From: Flavobacterium sp.
GTDB taxonomy: Bacteria > Bacteroidota > Bacteroidia > Flavobacteriales > Flavobacteriaceae
Direction of reading: 5' to 3'
DNA length: 64,000 nucleotides
Assembly: GCF_027484945.1 (NCBI RefSeq)
Contig: NZ_JAIXRZ010000051.1
Span: 16,906 to 80,905 of the forward strand
In this document: piece by piece, positions 20,500 to 30,801 of the stretch
How positions within the stretch are numbered: the stretch's first letter is position 1
How the letters are laid out: each line of letters starts with the position of its first letter
Program-made: the position numbers and the translations under genes
Notes under the pieces: generated by a model
What the model saw: the letters and a program-made list of their open reading frames with translations, nothing else
Databases searched by the model: none
Told to the model about the DNA's origin: nothing

Positions 20500-22119
20500 A
20501 TGAAGAAAATTCTCTTGGTTTCATTCATAGCGCTTTGTTTTTCTACATTGGCGCAAAATAAACCTTCACGCAAAGATTCCTTAATGGGCGGATTTAGTAA
20601 AGAACGAACCTGTTTTGATGTGAAGCATTATGCGCTTGATATTTCGATTGACCCTGATAAAAAACAGATTATTGGTAGCAATACCATTCTTTTTGAAATC
20701 GTGCAAAATACCCAACGTATTCAATTGGACTTATTTGTCAATATGGTGGTTGATTCCATTTTATGGAACCACCAAAAACTAAACTATCGTAGAGAATTTA
20801 ATGCTGTTTTTATTGATTTTCCAAAAAAACTGGGCGCAAAAACGAAACATCAATTGAAGTTTTATTACCAAGGCAGCCCGCTAATTGCCAAAAGAGCGCC
20901 CTGGGATGGTGGTTTTGTATTTACAAAAGACAAGAATAACAGACCATGGATTGCAGTCGCCGTGCAAGGTACTGGTGCAAGTTTATGGTATCCTGTTAAG
21001 GACGGGCAAAGTGATGAGCCCGATTCGGGAGCGACGATTCGAGTAGCTGTACCCAATGGATTAATGAATATTTCTAATGGAAAATTTATGGGCTCTACTC
21101 CGCTATCCAACGGCTATACCCGCTGGGATTGGGAGGTTGTAAATCCGATTAATAATTATGACATCACAGTAAATATTGGTTATTATGTCCCTATTATTGA
21201 TCGTCTAGGTGACTTGGATCTTACCTATTATGTATTGGATTACAATCAGTCGCGTGCTGTGAAACACTTTGAAGAAGTAAAACCCATGCTCAATTGTTTC
21301 CAATATAAATTTGGACCCTACCCCTTCCAAGCAGATGGTTATAAATTGGTTGAAACTCCATATTTAGGCATGGAGCACCAAAGTGCAATTGCCTATGGAA
21401 ATCGGTTTTTAAAAGGGTACTTAGGATCTGATCTTTCGGGAACCGGAGTAGGATTATTATTTGATTTTATTACCATACACGAAAGTGGCCACGAATGGTT
21501 TGGCAATAGCATCACTTCACGCGATATTGCCGATATGTGGATTCATGAAGGATTTACGCAGTATAGCGAATTGGTTTTTATTGAATGTCAGTTTGGTTAT
21601 GAAAAAGCAATGCAATATGGCAAGGGCTTGCAAGGAAATGTCCTAAATGATCGTCCAATTATTGGACCAAAAGGCGTAAATACTGAAGGCTCGGGTGATA
21701 TGTACCCCAAAGGAGCATTACTCTTAAACACAATGCGCCATGCATTAAATGATGACTCCAAATGGTGGGCAATACTCTTAAACTATTGCAATACGTTTAA
21801 ACACAAGATTATTGATACAGCAACGGTTTTGGATTTTTTTAATCAGCAAACCGGCATTGATTGGACCCGTGTTTTTGAGCAATATTTACAGAAAACCAAA
21901 ATCCCCGAACTACAAATTCGTGTATCGGAGCAGCAATTGGAAGTGCGATGGAAGTGTGAAACATCGGATTTTACAATGCCTGTCATCCTAGATGTAAAAG
22001 GAAAAAAAATAACGATAGTACCCAAAAATTCGTGGACGAAAACAGCTATTCCATCAGAAAACGCAAAAGAGGCTATTGTTGATTCAAGTCGGTTTTATAT
22101 AACTGTTGCCTATTTTTAA
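20500..22119 (+). CDS. M1 family metallopeptidase, secreted
   Basis: Signal peptide; HESGHEWFGNSIT zinc motif followed by WIHEGFTQYSE; upstream GMEHQSAIAYG. Confidence 0.93.
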   Translation: MKKILLVSFIALCFSTLAQNKPSRKDSLMGGFSKERTCFDVKHYALDISIDPDKKQIIGSNTILFEIVQNTQRIQLDLFVNMVVDSILWNHQKLNYRREFNAVFIDFPKKLGAKTKHQLKFYYQGSPLIAKRAPWDGGFVFTKDKNNRPWIAVAVQGTGASLWYPVKDGQSDEPDSGATIRVAVPNGLMNISNGKFMGSTPLSNGYTRWDWEVVNPINNYDITVNIGYYVPIIDRLGDLDLTYYVLDYNQSRAVKHFEEVKPMLNCFQYKFGPYPFQADGYKLVETPYLGMEHQSAIAYGNRFLKGYLGSDLSGTGVGLLFDFITIHESGHEWFGNSITSRDIADMWIHEGFTQYSELVFIECQFGYEKAMQYGKGLQGNVLNDRPIIGPKGVNTEGSGDMYPKGALLLNTMRHALNDDSKWWAILLNYCNTFKHKIIDTATVLDFFNQQTGIDWTRVFEQYLQKTKIPELQIRVSEQQLEVRWKCETSDFTMPVILDVKGKKITIVPKNSWTKTAIPSENAKEAIVDSSRFYITVAYF

Positions 22120-22147
22120 GTTAGCAACTGTATACGACACGAAGGAA

Positions 22148-23197
22148 TTAATGGATTAAATCAGCAGTAGCTTTGCGTATAATTTTACCATTGGCAGTTT
22201 CTTTAAAATGCGCAACAAAGTAGATCGATTTTGGACGTTCGTACTTATCTAAATGGTCAAAAATTCGATTGTCAATTGGATATTCTTCGCCTTCTACAAC
22301 CAATACTACTTTTTCGCCAAGCGAAGCATCTTCCATTGAAGCAATAAAAAAGCGTTGCGCAATTTTACCTTCTAATTTTTGCTCTACTAATTCGGGCATT
22401 ATTTTTACACCACCGCTATTAATGACATTATCAATTCGGCCAAGGAATCGGAATTGATTTTCATTAATTAATTCAACAATATCATTGGTAACAACCGTTT
22501 CTTCAGCGATAATATGTGGAGCATGAATAACCAAACAATTACGTTCATCATAAGTTAATGTAACATGAGGCAAAACCGTAAATTCTTTTGCGCCTATTCG
22601 TTTGGCTGCTATATGGGTAATCGTTTCAGTCATACCATAGGTTTCATAGGCCTCAATTGGCAATTGCATTAATTGCTGTTCTAATGTTGCATTGATACGT
22701 GCGCCACCAATGATAAGTTTTTTTACCAAAGGTAATTTTTGCAACGAATTTTGGGCTTGTAAAGGAACCATCGCTACAAAATCATAGGTTTCCTCCAATT
22801 GATCCATCGGGTGTGACGTTGGGGCAACATAATCTAAATCCAAACCAAGTACGATAGAACGAATCAACATCATTTTACCGGCAACATAGTGTACCGGAAG
22901 ACAAAGTAATGCGCGATCACCAGGCTTTAGATCAAAAAAAGTACCCGTTGCCAATGCCGAATTAACCATGGCTTGTTTCGCTACCGAAATTAGTTTGGGA
23001 ACTCCAGTCGAACCTGACGTTTGCATTTCAATGTAGGGTTTCTCATCAAACCAATCCAATAAAAAATCACCTACCGGTTTTTCAAATTCTTCGCCTTCTT
23101 TAATAAAACTGTACGCAACCCGACAAAGATCATCCTTATCCAGATGGAATCCATTCAATTTAAATTGATTGTGAACATTTTGGTAAGTTGGATTCAT
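22148..23197 (-). CDS. menE: AMP-binding enzyme, likely o-succinylbenzoate-CoA ligase
   Basis: QTSGSTGVPKLISV, ETYGMTETITHIAAKRIG, FLGRIDNVINSGGVKIMPE; short ANL-family protein of about 350 aa. Confidence 0.83.
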   Translation of the reverse strand: MNPTYQNVHNQFKLNGFHLDKDDLCRVAYSFIKEGEEFEKPVGDFLLDWFDEKPYIEMQTSGSTGVPKLISVAKQAMVNSALATGTFFDLKPGDRALLCLPVHYVAGKMMLIRSIVLGLDLDYVAPTSHPMDQLEETYDFVAMVPLQAQNSLQKLPLVKKLIIGGARINATLEQQLMQLPIEAYETYGMTETITHIAAKRIGAKEFTVLPHVTLTYDERNCLVIHAPHIIAEETVVTNDIVELINENQFRFLGRIDNVINSGGVKIMPELVEQKLEGKIAQRFFIASMEDASLGEKVVLVVEGEEYPIDNRIFDHLDKYERPKSIYFVAHFKETANGKIIRKATADLIH

Positions 23198-23204
23198 AGT
23201 TAAG

Positions 23205-24146
23205 TTATTTTTTAATTTGGGGAATATCTGGAACTGAAATAGGCCCTGTTAAACGTAATTTCCAATCGGACCATCGGTAAATTTTAGCAAACAATAGTAC
23301 CAACAAAGGATAAAATATAAATAACGGCAAAAACAGCTCCATACTCAATGATGGCTTAGCTGTATCGCGAAAAAGCGCATAAGTTTGTAATGCCGAACTA
23401 TCGGTTGTAACCAACAATGCTGTCATTAAGTTATTCGCCGCATGAAATCCTAACGCTAATTCCATTCCATTATCCATCAGTGTGATAATTCCCAAAAACA
23501 AACCGGTTCCAATGTAATATAACAACACAATATAGCCCATTTCTTGCACCTCTGGATTGGCAATATGAAGCACTCCAAACAAAAAAGAAGTCCAAAACAA
23601 AGGAAACCATCGATGGGGATGCAACTGAGCAAACCCCTGCATTAAATACCCACGAAACAAGTACTCTTCTAAAGAAGTTTGTATAGGAATCATAACAATT
23701 GCGATTAAAACCAATACCGCAAATCGACTGGGTTGAAAATTCCACGTTAATGTAGAAGCTGCATCATAAAATGAAATGAGAGTAATACTTACGGTGACGA
23801 TACTCCATATTCCAAAGGCTACAAAAAAGCGTTTCCAATCAAATTGAAGTCGTGCTGTGGTAATTTCAATTAATTTTTGTTTATGCAAAAACCGGATAAC
23901 CCCCAAAAAGGCTACAAAGGCAAAGACAAAGGTTAGCAACATTAAAAACAAAGACCAATTCAAATCCAACAGTCCCACCATTTCCTGCATCGAATTAGGA
24001 AAAGGTTTGTCTTGTTGTAATGCAGCACCGAGAACTGCCAACGAAAACGGAATTTGCCCAATAAATGAGGCTGAAATGACAATAAATGAACCTAAAACAT
24101 ACCAACCAAAACGGGTGGATTTTGTAACACCAAAGAGTTGCTGCAT
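23205..24146 (-). CDS. CPBP family intramembrane metalloprotease
   Basis: Multi-TM with TSLEEYLFRGYLMQG (EExxxR) and FGVLH and FHAANN motifs. Confidence 0.92.
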   Translation of the reverse strand: MQQLFGVTKSTRFGWYVLGSFIVISASFIGQIPFSLAVLGAALQQDKPFPNSMQEMVGLLDLNWSLFLMLLTFVFAFVAFLGVIRFLHKQKLIEITTARLQFDWKRFFVAFGIWSIVTVSITLISFYDAASTLTWNFQPSRFAVLVLIAIVMIPIQTSLEEYLFRGYLMQGFAQLHPHRWFPLFWTSFLFGVLHIANPEVQEMGYIVLLYYIGTGLFLGIITLMDNGMELALGFHAANNLMTALLVTTDSSALQTYALFRDTAKPSLSMELFLPLFIFYPLLVLLFAKIYRWSDWKLRLTGPISVPDIPQIKK

Positions 24147-24198
24147 AACCTATAATTATTGAAGCAATTTACTTAATTTCGCTCAATAAATAAACAAC

Positions 24199-24540
24199 AT
24201 GATTACAATTTATCACAATCCCCGTTGTGGAAAATCGAGAACCTGTGTTATGCATTTCGACACGTTGAACGTTCCCTATACAGTGGTGCGGTATTTGGAG
24301 CATCCGCTCACCGAAGCCGAACTTAAAAAGTTGTTGAACTTATTAGCCATTCGACCGATTGATTTAGTTCGAACCAAAGAGAAAATCTGGATCGAACAGT
24401 TTCAAAACAAAATTATGTCGGACGACGCAATTATTCAGGCAATGGTACTTTACCCTATTCTTATCGAACGACCAATTGTGATTAACAATGATAAAGCCGT
24501 AATCGCTCGACCATTAGAACGCATTCAAGAAATCCTTTAA
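24199..24540 (+). CDS. ArsC/Spx-like arsenate reductase (glutaredoxin-type)
   Basis: MITIYHNPRCGKSRTC, LTEAELKKLLNLL, ERPIVINNDKAVIARP. Confidence 0.92.
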   Translation: MITIYHNPRCGKSRTCVMHFDTLNVPYTVVRYLEHPLTEAELKKLLNLLAIRPIDLVRTKEKIWIEQFQNKIMSDDAIIQAMVLYPILIERPIVINNDKAVIARPLERIQEIL

Positions 24541-24582
24541 TTTTATTAACAAAACTTTATGAAACTACGTTAACCCTTAGCG

Positions 24583-24590
24583 TAATTTTG
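24583..24590 (+). promoter_or_regulatory. -7 element TAATTTTG
   Basis: Perfect TAnnTTTG, 29 bp upstream of the outer-membrane receptor gene. Confidence 0.55.
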
Positions 24591-24619
24591 CAATTCAACA
24601 GGAAAGACATAATTGATAC

Positions 24620-27067
24620 ATGAAAATTTTAAAAATTGTATTCGCGATTACCTTACTATTCAAAGGTTTATCGGGTTATACACAAAACCCCAATCTACGC
24701 ACCAACGGTGGAAATCGCTTAAAAGTCACAGGCAGGGTAATTGCAAAATCCAACAATCAACCTTTAGAATATACTGAAATTCGCTTCATCAACGAATCGA
24801 ATAAGACGGTTAACGGGGGTTTAACTGATGCTAAAGGAAATTTTTCAATAGACGTCCCGGAGGGAACCTACACTATTAATGTAGAGTTCCTTTCATTTAA
24901 ACCTCTTGTCATTACCTCTAAAGTTATTAAAACGAATACCGATTTAGGTGAAATTAGCTTAGAAGATGAAGCGACTCAATTGAAAGAAGTTGTAATTCGC
25001 TCAGAAAAAACAACCGTTGAGATTAAATTAGACAAAAAAGTCTACAACGTCGGACAAGATTTAATGGTTAAAGGTGGAACGGTGAGCGATGTTTTAGACA
25101 ATATCCCTTCTGTAGCTGTTGATACAGATGGTACAATTAGCTTGAGGGGAAATGAAAATGTAAAAATTTTAATTGACGGTCGTCCGACAAATGCAATTAG
25201 CATTAATGATGCCCTTCGGATGATACCCGCTGATGCCATCGATAAAGTTGAAGTAGTTACCAACCCTTCTGCACGGTATGATGCCGAAGGTGGTGGTGGT
25301 ATTTTGAACATCCTTCTTAAAAAAGGTAAAACCAATGGCATTAATGGTACCCTTATTGCCACAACAGGCGCACCCGATAATCACGGCTTAACGGGTACGT
25401 TAAACTACAAAACCAATCAGTTTAATATGTTTACCAATCAAGGATACAACGATCGAAATAATCCTGGAACGGTCAATGTAGATAACACGTATAATGCTAC
25501 TGGAAATAAACTTATTGACGCTAGGGAAACCGACCGATTTAGCAAAGGGTATAATGGGAATTTTGGTTTTGATTGGTTTTTAGACAAAAGCACTACATGG
25601 ACCAATTCGATAAATTACCGACGTAATACAGGGAGAAATATTGACGATGTTGATTTTACGTATTTTGACAATTCCTCAAATTTTCTGGGAGCTGATTACC
25701 GAAATAATAATGAAGATTCAAAAAGCGAGAATATCGAATACAACTCAAATTTTGTAAAAAAATTTAAACGGGATGGTCACAAATTAACGGCCGATTTTTC
25801 GGTTTCCAAAAACAATGATGACAACTTTGCAGCTATTGACTATTTTCGCTACAGTACCAACACCAATGGTTTGGATAACTCGAGTATTATACAGCGACAA
25901 AATCGTTTACTCCTTCAGACGGACTATGTTTTACCCTTTGGAAAAGAAAGTCAGTTTGAAGCTGGATATCGAGGAAATTTCACCGATTTGAATAGCGACT
26001 ATGCGGTATTTAATAACGGAATTTTAAATACATCATTTACAAACAATATCGATTATATTGAAAACGTAAATGCGTTGTACCTGCAATTGGGGAGTAAAAT
26101 AAATCATTTTTCGTTTTTAGCGGGTCTTCGTTATGAAGCATCGGATATCGAAATCAACCAATTCACGCAAAACATTTTTAAAAATAAAAAATACGGTAAT
26201 TTCTTCCCTTCTGCTACCATTGGCTATGAAATGAATTCAAATTCTTCGATTTCAATCAACTATAGCAAACGAATCAATAGACCACGTGGAAGAGAAATTA
26301 ATCCTTTTTCCAGTTATTCTAGTAACATTAATATTTTTCAGGGGAATCCTGATTTAGATCCTTCGTTGACGGATGCAATTGATATCGGTTATTTAAAAAA
26401 ATGGGACAAATTAACCTTCAGTACTTCGGCTTATTTTAACAAGACTTCCAATACGGTACAAATGATTCGAAAACCAAATGGCGATGTAGTCGATGGTGTT
26501 CCTGTTATTATTACCACTCCAACAAATATTGCGGATGAATTTCGTAGTGGTTTTGAATTTACATTCAATTATACACCATACAAATGGTGGAAAATCAACA
26601 CTAACTTCAATTTCTTTCGCCAACAAACCAAAGGACAGTATTCGTATACGCTAGGTGCGCAAGACTTTGTAATTAACTTTGATCGAGCAACCAATACCTG
26701 GTCTTCACGTATTACCTCAAAAATCACTTTACCCGGCAAAATTGATTGGCAAACAAACGCCAATTACAATGGCGAACAAACCACAGCTCAAGGGAAAGTT
26801 TTAGGAATTTTTGGAATGAACCTAGCTTTCAGCAAAGATATTTTAAAAGACAAAGGAACCTTGGCTCTCAATGTAAATGATGTTTTTAATTCGCGTAAAC
26901 GCAGAATGTATACCTATACTGAAACGGTCGATTCATATGCTGTTATGCAATGGAGGGTTCGACAAATAACGGCATCCTTTACCTACCGATTCAACAAATC
27001 GAAAAACGATAAAGATGAAAAACGATCTAAACGTAATGGTGAAGAATCTGAAGGTGGCGATTTCTAA
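24620..27067 (+). CDS. TonB-dependent receptor-like outer membrane beta-barrel protein
   Basis: Carboxypeptidase-like regulatory N-domain (VTGRVIAKSNNQPLEYTEIRF), plug (SVAVDTDGTISLRGNENVKILIDGRPT, VEVVTNPSARYDAEGGGGILNI), barrel repeats. Confidence 0.93.
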   Translation: MKILKIVFAITLLFKGLSGYTQNPNLRTNGGNRLKVTGRVIAKSNNQPLEYTEIRFINESNKTVNGGLTDAKGNFSIDVPEGTYTINVEFLSFKPLVITSKVIKTNTDLGEISLEDEATQLKEVVIRSEKTTVEIKLDKKVYNVGQDLMVKGGTVSDVLDNIPSVAVDTDGTISLRGNENVKILIDGRPTNAISINDALRMIPADAIDKVEVVTNPSARYDAEGGGGILNILLKKGKTNGINGTLIATTGAPDNHGLTGTLNYKTNQFNMFTNQGYNDRNNPGTVNVDNTYNATGNKLIDARETDRFSKGYNGNFGFDWFLDKSTTWTNSINYRRNTGRNIDDVDFTYFDNSSNFLGADYRNNNEDSKSENIEYNSNFVKKFKRDGHKLTADFSVSKNNDDNFAAIDYFRYSTNTNGLDNSSIIQRQNRLLLQTDYVLPFGKESQFEAGYRGNFTDLNSDYAVFNNGILNTSFTNNIDYIENVNALYLQLGSKINHFSFLAGLRYEASDIEINQFTQNIFKNKKYGNFFPSATIGYEMNSNSSISINYSKRINRPRGREINPFSSYSSNINIFQGNPDLDPSLTDAIDIGYLKKWDKLTFSTSAYFNKTSNTVQMIRKPNGDVVDGVPVIITTPTNIADEFRSGFEFTFNYTPYKWWKINTNFNFFRQQTKGQYSYTLGAQDFVINFDRATNTWSSRITSKITLPGKIDWQTNANYNGEQTTAQGKVLGIFGMNLAFSKDILKDKGTLALNVNDVFNSRKRRMYTYTETVDSYAVMQWRVRQITASFTYRFNKSKNDKDEKRSKRNGEESEGGDF

Positions 27068-27091
27068 ACTACAAATCAGTATTGCATAAAA

Positions 27092-27115
27092 AAAAGTCCC
27101 GAATTCGGGACTTTT
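27092..27115. terminator. Bidirectional intrinsic terminator
   Basis: AAAAGTCCCGAATTCGGGACTTTT perfect palindrome between convergent genes. Confidence 0.85.
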
Positions 27116-27133
27116 CTATTAAAACAGCGATTA

Positions 27134-27301
27134 TTACGCTTGCTCTAATGCTTTTTTCTCTTTTCGTTCTTGCAACAACTCACGAGTTGTTCCATACACC
27201 CAGTAAAATGCAAAGTGTATCAGAAAAATCATCAACCAAAAACCGATTGTGAAAATCGTTAAGAAAAGTAGAAAACCTAGGTACTGTTGAAATTCAAACA
27301 T
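27134..27301 (-). CDS. Small membrane protein (55 aa), not in supplied ORF track
   Basis: Translated by eye: MFEFQQYLGFLLFLTIFTIGFWLMIFLIHFAFYWVYGTTRELLQERKEKKALEQA*; hydrophobic helix plus charged tail; its end abuts a terminator. Confidence 0.65.
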   Translation of the reverse strand: MFEFQQYLGFLLFLTIFTIGFWLMIFLIHFAFYWVYGTTRELLQERKEKKALEQA

Positions 27302-27397
27302 TGTTTTCGCGAATAATTTGTGAATTCAGTCCAAAAATACAGCAATAAATTGATATGACCAATAGTTCTGAAAGAATTATTAACTGTGTTATAAACA

Positions 27398-28468
27398 CTA
27401 ATACCACTTTTTTTTCTTAAAATAATAAATCATACCCATCAAGAGCAGGGCCATCACACCCAATATGATAAAATATCCATAGTGCCAATGCAACTCAGGC
27501 ATGTTATCAAAGTTCATTCCATAAATCCCCACAATAAAGGTTAGCGGCATAAAAAAGATAGAAACCACAGTAAGCGTTTTCATAACTTGATTCATTTTCT
27601 GACTTTGGGAAGCAAAATAAAAATTGGAGGCACTTTCTAATGTTGCCATATCATAATCAATCTGCTCCAAGAGCTCTAATGACTTTTGATGTAATCGTTC
27701 AAAGAAGGTGTAATTTTGAGGCTCAATCGAATTAAAAACATTGTCATCTTTAATGGATTTTATCGCATATAACGAATCCCGTAATGGAATAATTGATCGT
27801 TTTATAAAGTTATAATTATCCCGGTGTTTTTCAATCTTCTCAAGTATTTCAGGCGTACCACCCAACTTCGATTGATTAATTAAGTTTTCAACCTTATCTT
27901 CTTCATTTTCAATTGTTATGTAAAAGTTTTCCATAACCGCATCCAACATCAAATAAAGCAAATAATCTGCACCTTTTTCACGCACTATTCCTGAGTGGGT
28001 GCGTAAGCGTTCCCGTAAATGGGAAAAGAAATCCGATCGTTTCTCCTGAAAAGAAACCAAGATATTTTTCTTTAATAAAAAGCTAATCTGCTCAACGGTA
28101 ATGTTGTCAGAATGTTCAACTGGCAAGAGTGATTTAATACTAAAAAACAACACTTCATGGTATTCCTCCAATTTGGTTCGTTTGGTCGTATTCATAATAT
28201 CGGCCATCATAAAATTGTCAACTTTTAAAAAGTCGCCGATCTCTTGTATGACAGCAATATCATTTAAACCATGAACATTCAACCAATTAATTCGCTCAAG
28301 CACTACAGTACTTTGTAAAGCTTGAACTTTAAATTTTTCAAATTCAGTAAGGTCTTTATTGTCATAAACAAACAATTGGATTTCAGTGATCGTATTTTTA
28401 TGACTTCCGGTATACTCCATATTTGTTGGCTGTACCTTTCGCCCTTTTTTATATTTTATCTTTCGCAC
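27398..28468 (-). CDS. corA: Magnesium/cobalt transporter CorA
   Basis: C-terminal FIVGIYGMNFDNMPELHWHYGYF (GMN motif) with two TMs. Start may be the internal Met MEYTGSHKN (about 28420). Confidence 0.95.
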   Translation of the reverse strand: MRKIKYKKGRKVQPTNMEYTGSHKNTITEIQLFVYDNKDLTEFEKFKVQALQSTVVLERINWLNVHGLNDIAVIQEIGDFLKVDNFMMADIMNTTKRTKLEEYHEVLFFSIKSLLPVEHSDNITVEQISFLLKKNILVSFQEKRSDFFSHLRERLRTHSGIVREKGADYLLYLMLDAVMENFYITIENEEDKVENLINQSKLGGTPEILEKIEKHRDNYNFIKRSIIPLRDSLYAIKSIKDDNVFNSIEPQNYTFFERLHQKSLELLEQIDYDMATLESASNFYFASQSQKMNQVMKTLTVVSIFFMPLTFIVGIYGMNFDNMPELHWHYGYFIILGVMALLLMGMIYYFKKKKWY

Positions 28469-28537
28469 GGGATTTGAATTTGGAATAAAGTTAGAAATTA
28501 TTCCTATTAAACTGTATTTTTACGAAAAATATCCCTG

Positions 28538-29776
28538 ATGCGCACACTAATTACCAACATTAAGGAACTCCTTCAAGTGAGAGAACCCGGCATCCTCAAA
28601 GTTTCTGGTGAAGAAATGGCCATACTCCCCTCGATCAACAATGCATTTCTACTCATTGAAGACGGAATTATCATTGATTTTGGTACGATGGACCAATGCA
28701 CAATCACAAATTCCGATCGAACTATTGACGCTACAGATCGAACGGTTTTACCTTCATGGATTGATAGCCACACGCACTTAGTATATGCTGGAAATAGAGT
28801 GCAAGAATTTGTGGACCGTATTAACGGACTTTCCTATGAGGCTATTGCAAATCGTGGAGGTGGCATCCTTAACTCTGCCAAGCGTTTAAACGAAACATCT
28901 GAAGAGCAATTGTATGAAGAATCCAAATTGCGTTTAGAAGAAATAATTCGTCAAGGTACTGGAGCCGTTGAAATAAAGTCGGGATATGGCTTGACCGTAG
29001 AAGGCGAATTGAAAATGCTTCGCGTAATTCAACGTTTGCGAAACAATTATCCCATTACAATTAAAGCCACTTTTTTAGGTGCTCACGCATTTCCGCTTGC
29101 CTACAAAAATGACCACAACGGTTATTTGAATATAATAATAAATGAAATGCTGCCCAAAATTGCTGCAGAAAAGCTAGCCGATTTTATCGATGTTTTTTGT
29201 GAAAGTGGTTACTTTTCTGTTGAGGAAACCATTCGCTTAATGGAGGCAGGTAAAGGTTTCGGACTACAACCCAAAATCCATGTAAATCAATTTACAGCAA
29301 TAAATGGAATTGCAGCAGCAGTTCAACTTAATGCATTATCTGTAGATCACCTTGAAATTGTGACCGCAGAAGATATAGCGGTTTTAAAAGATTCGGCTAC
29401 CATGCCAGTTGCTTTACCTTCCTGTTCTTTTTTTATCAGTATACCCTACACACCCGCACGGCAGTTACTGGATGCCGGACTTCCACTAGCTATTGCATCT
29501 GATTTTAATCCCGGCACGACACCATCTGGAAATATGAATTTTGTGGTAGCTACTGCATGTATTAAAATGAAAATGACTCCAGAAGAAGCAATTAATGCAG
29601 CTACTTTAAATGCCGCTTATGCTATGGGAATAGCAACAACGCATGGAAGTATCACCCGAGGTAAAAAAGCCAATATTCTAATCACCGAACCAATTGCTAG
29701 TTTTTATGAACTTCCGTATGCTTTTGGATCCAATCGAATTGAAAAAATACTCCTAAATGGAACGATTGTAAAATAG
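28538..29776 (+). CDS. hutI: Imidazolonepropionase
   Basis: SWIDSHTHLVYAGNRVQEFVDRINGLSYEAIANRGGGI, KSGYGLTVEGELKMLRV, ASDFNPGTTPSGNM. Confidence 0.95.
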   Translation: MRTLITNIKELLQVREPGILKVSGEEMAILPSINNAFLLIEDGIIIDFGTMDQCTITNSDRTIDATDRTVLPSWIDSHTHLVYAGNRVQEFVDRINGLSYEAIANRGGGILNSAKRLNETSEEQLYEESKLRLEEIIRQGTGAVEIKSGYGLTVEGELKMLRVIQRLRNNYPITIKATFLGAHAFPLAYKNDHNGYLNIIINEMLPKIAAEKLADFIDVFCESGYFSVEETIRLMEAGKGFGLQPKIHVNQFTAINGIAAAVQLNALSVDHLEIVTAEDIAVLKDSATMPVALPSCSFFISIPYTPARQLLDAGLPLAIASDFNPGTTPSGNMNFVVATACIKMKMTPEEAINAATLNAAYAMGIATTHGSITRGKKANILITEPIASFYELPYAFGSNRIEKILLNGTIVK

Positions 29777-29777
29777 A

Positions 29778-29803
29778 AAAAGCTTGGTGATGACCAAGCT
29801 TTT
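29778..29803. terminator. Intrinsic terminator between convergent genes
   Basis: AAAAGCTTGGT-GATG-ACCAAGCTTTT. Confidence 0.85.
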
Positions 29804-29824
29804 ATCTGTAAAATCAAAGAACAA

Positions 29825-30706
29825 CTATCGAAGCGTGAAACTTGTTTTTGAAACCAATTCACCTTTGTCGAATATATTGACGTAATACGATCCTTTTTCA
29901 AATTTTTTGCCTGGCAAATCTTGTGACACATTTACCGTTTTATTCTCATATTTAACTTTAGCTTGGAAGCTGTAGGTTAAAGATTGAGAGCCAAAAGTAA
30001 GCGTTTCTTTGTCTCCTAGAACATTGTTTTTTGCATCAATAACTTGAACATAATAGGTTTTGTCACCTGATTTTGCAACAGCATTTTCAGCAATAGTAAA
30101 GCTAATTTTTAAAACATCAGCACGGCTCGCCTTATCGGTTTCAATCTGCTTACCTGAACTGCGTTGCTTAAATGCAATCGTTTTTAAATTAAGTATTGAA
30201 AGTTTAGAAGCTTTTTCAATAGTTTTAGACAACTCCTCATTTTGACCTACCAAAACTTGGTTGTAATTTTTTGAGTCTTGTAAGACAACATTGGTACTGT
30301 CTAAGTCTTTATTCAATTTTTTATTTTCACCTTTAAGCACTTCTACTTCAAGCATTAATGATTTCATTTTAGCCTCCATAGCTTTCAATTGCTCTTTGTA
30401 TTTTCGAATCGCACTTGCATCACCTTTCGCTTTTTCAATTTGCACCATCAATTTCATTACTTTTTCACGTTCGGCGATTAACTCATCGGATAAAGAGGTG
30501 TTTTCGGCAATAGCCGTATCATACGTTGACTTCAATTCCTGAAGTTCCTTTAAAATGTTTTCTTTTTCAGTTGAAACGGAAGCCACTTTAGTTTCAAGAT
30601 TTTGAGCGGCAGTGGTAAGTTTAAAAATATAAAACAAACTACCAAGCAATAACAAGACAAGTACTAAAATAATTGCCTTTAACGAATTGTTCTTTTGATT
30701 TTCCAT
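29825..30706 (-). CDS. Membrane-anchored coiled-coil protein of unknown function
   Basis: N-terminal TM, long heptad-rich segment, C-terminal beta-rich domain (ISFTIAENAVAKSGDKTYYVQVIDAKNNVLGDKETLTFG). Confidence 0.75.
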   Translation of the reverse strand: MENQKNNSLKAIILVLVLLLLGSLFYIFKLTTAAQNLETKVASVSTEKENILKELQELKSTYDTAIAENTSLSDELIAEREKVMKLMVQIEKAKGDASAIRKYKEQLKAMEAKMKSLMLEVEVLKGENKKLNKDLDSTNVVLQDSKNYNQVLVGQNEELSKTIEKASKLSILNLKTIAFKQRSSGKQIETDKASRADVLKISFTIAENAVAKSGDKTYYVQVIDAKNNVLGDKETLTFGSQSLTYSFQAKVKYENKTVNVSQDLPGKKFEKGSYYVNIFDKGELVSKTSFTLR

Positions 30707-30729
30707 AACAAAAAGGATTTGTATTTCAA

Positions 30730-30737
30730 CAAATTTA
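30730..30737 (-). promoter_or_regulatory. -7 element (TAAATTTG on minus strand)
   Basis: CAAATTTA on plus strand, 24 bp upstream of the coiled-coil gene. Confidence 0.5.
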
Positions 30738-30777
30738 ATAATTATAAATTCTATAACGATGGTTTTGGGAATTATAT

Positions 30778-30785
30778 TATTTTTG
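30778..30785 (+). promoter_or_regulatory. -7 element TATTTTTG
   Basis: Perfect TAnnTTTG, 16 bp upstream of the ureohydrolase ATG. Confidence 0.5.
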
Positions 30786-30801
30786 GGTATTAACTTTTTT
30801 T

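Noticed and set aside
23205-24146. Bacteriocin immunity function for the CPBP protein
   Set aside because: No bacteriocin-like small ORF or export genes nearby; adjacent to menE-like gene only.
24199-24540. Arsenic resistance operon
   Set aside because: Single ArsC/Spx-like thiol reductase with no arsR, arsB or acr3 partner.
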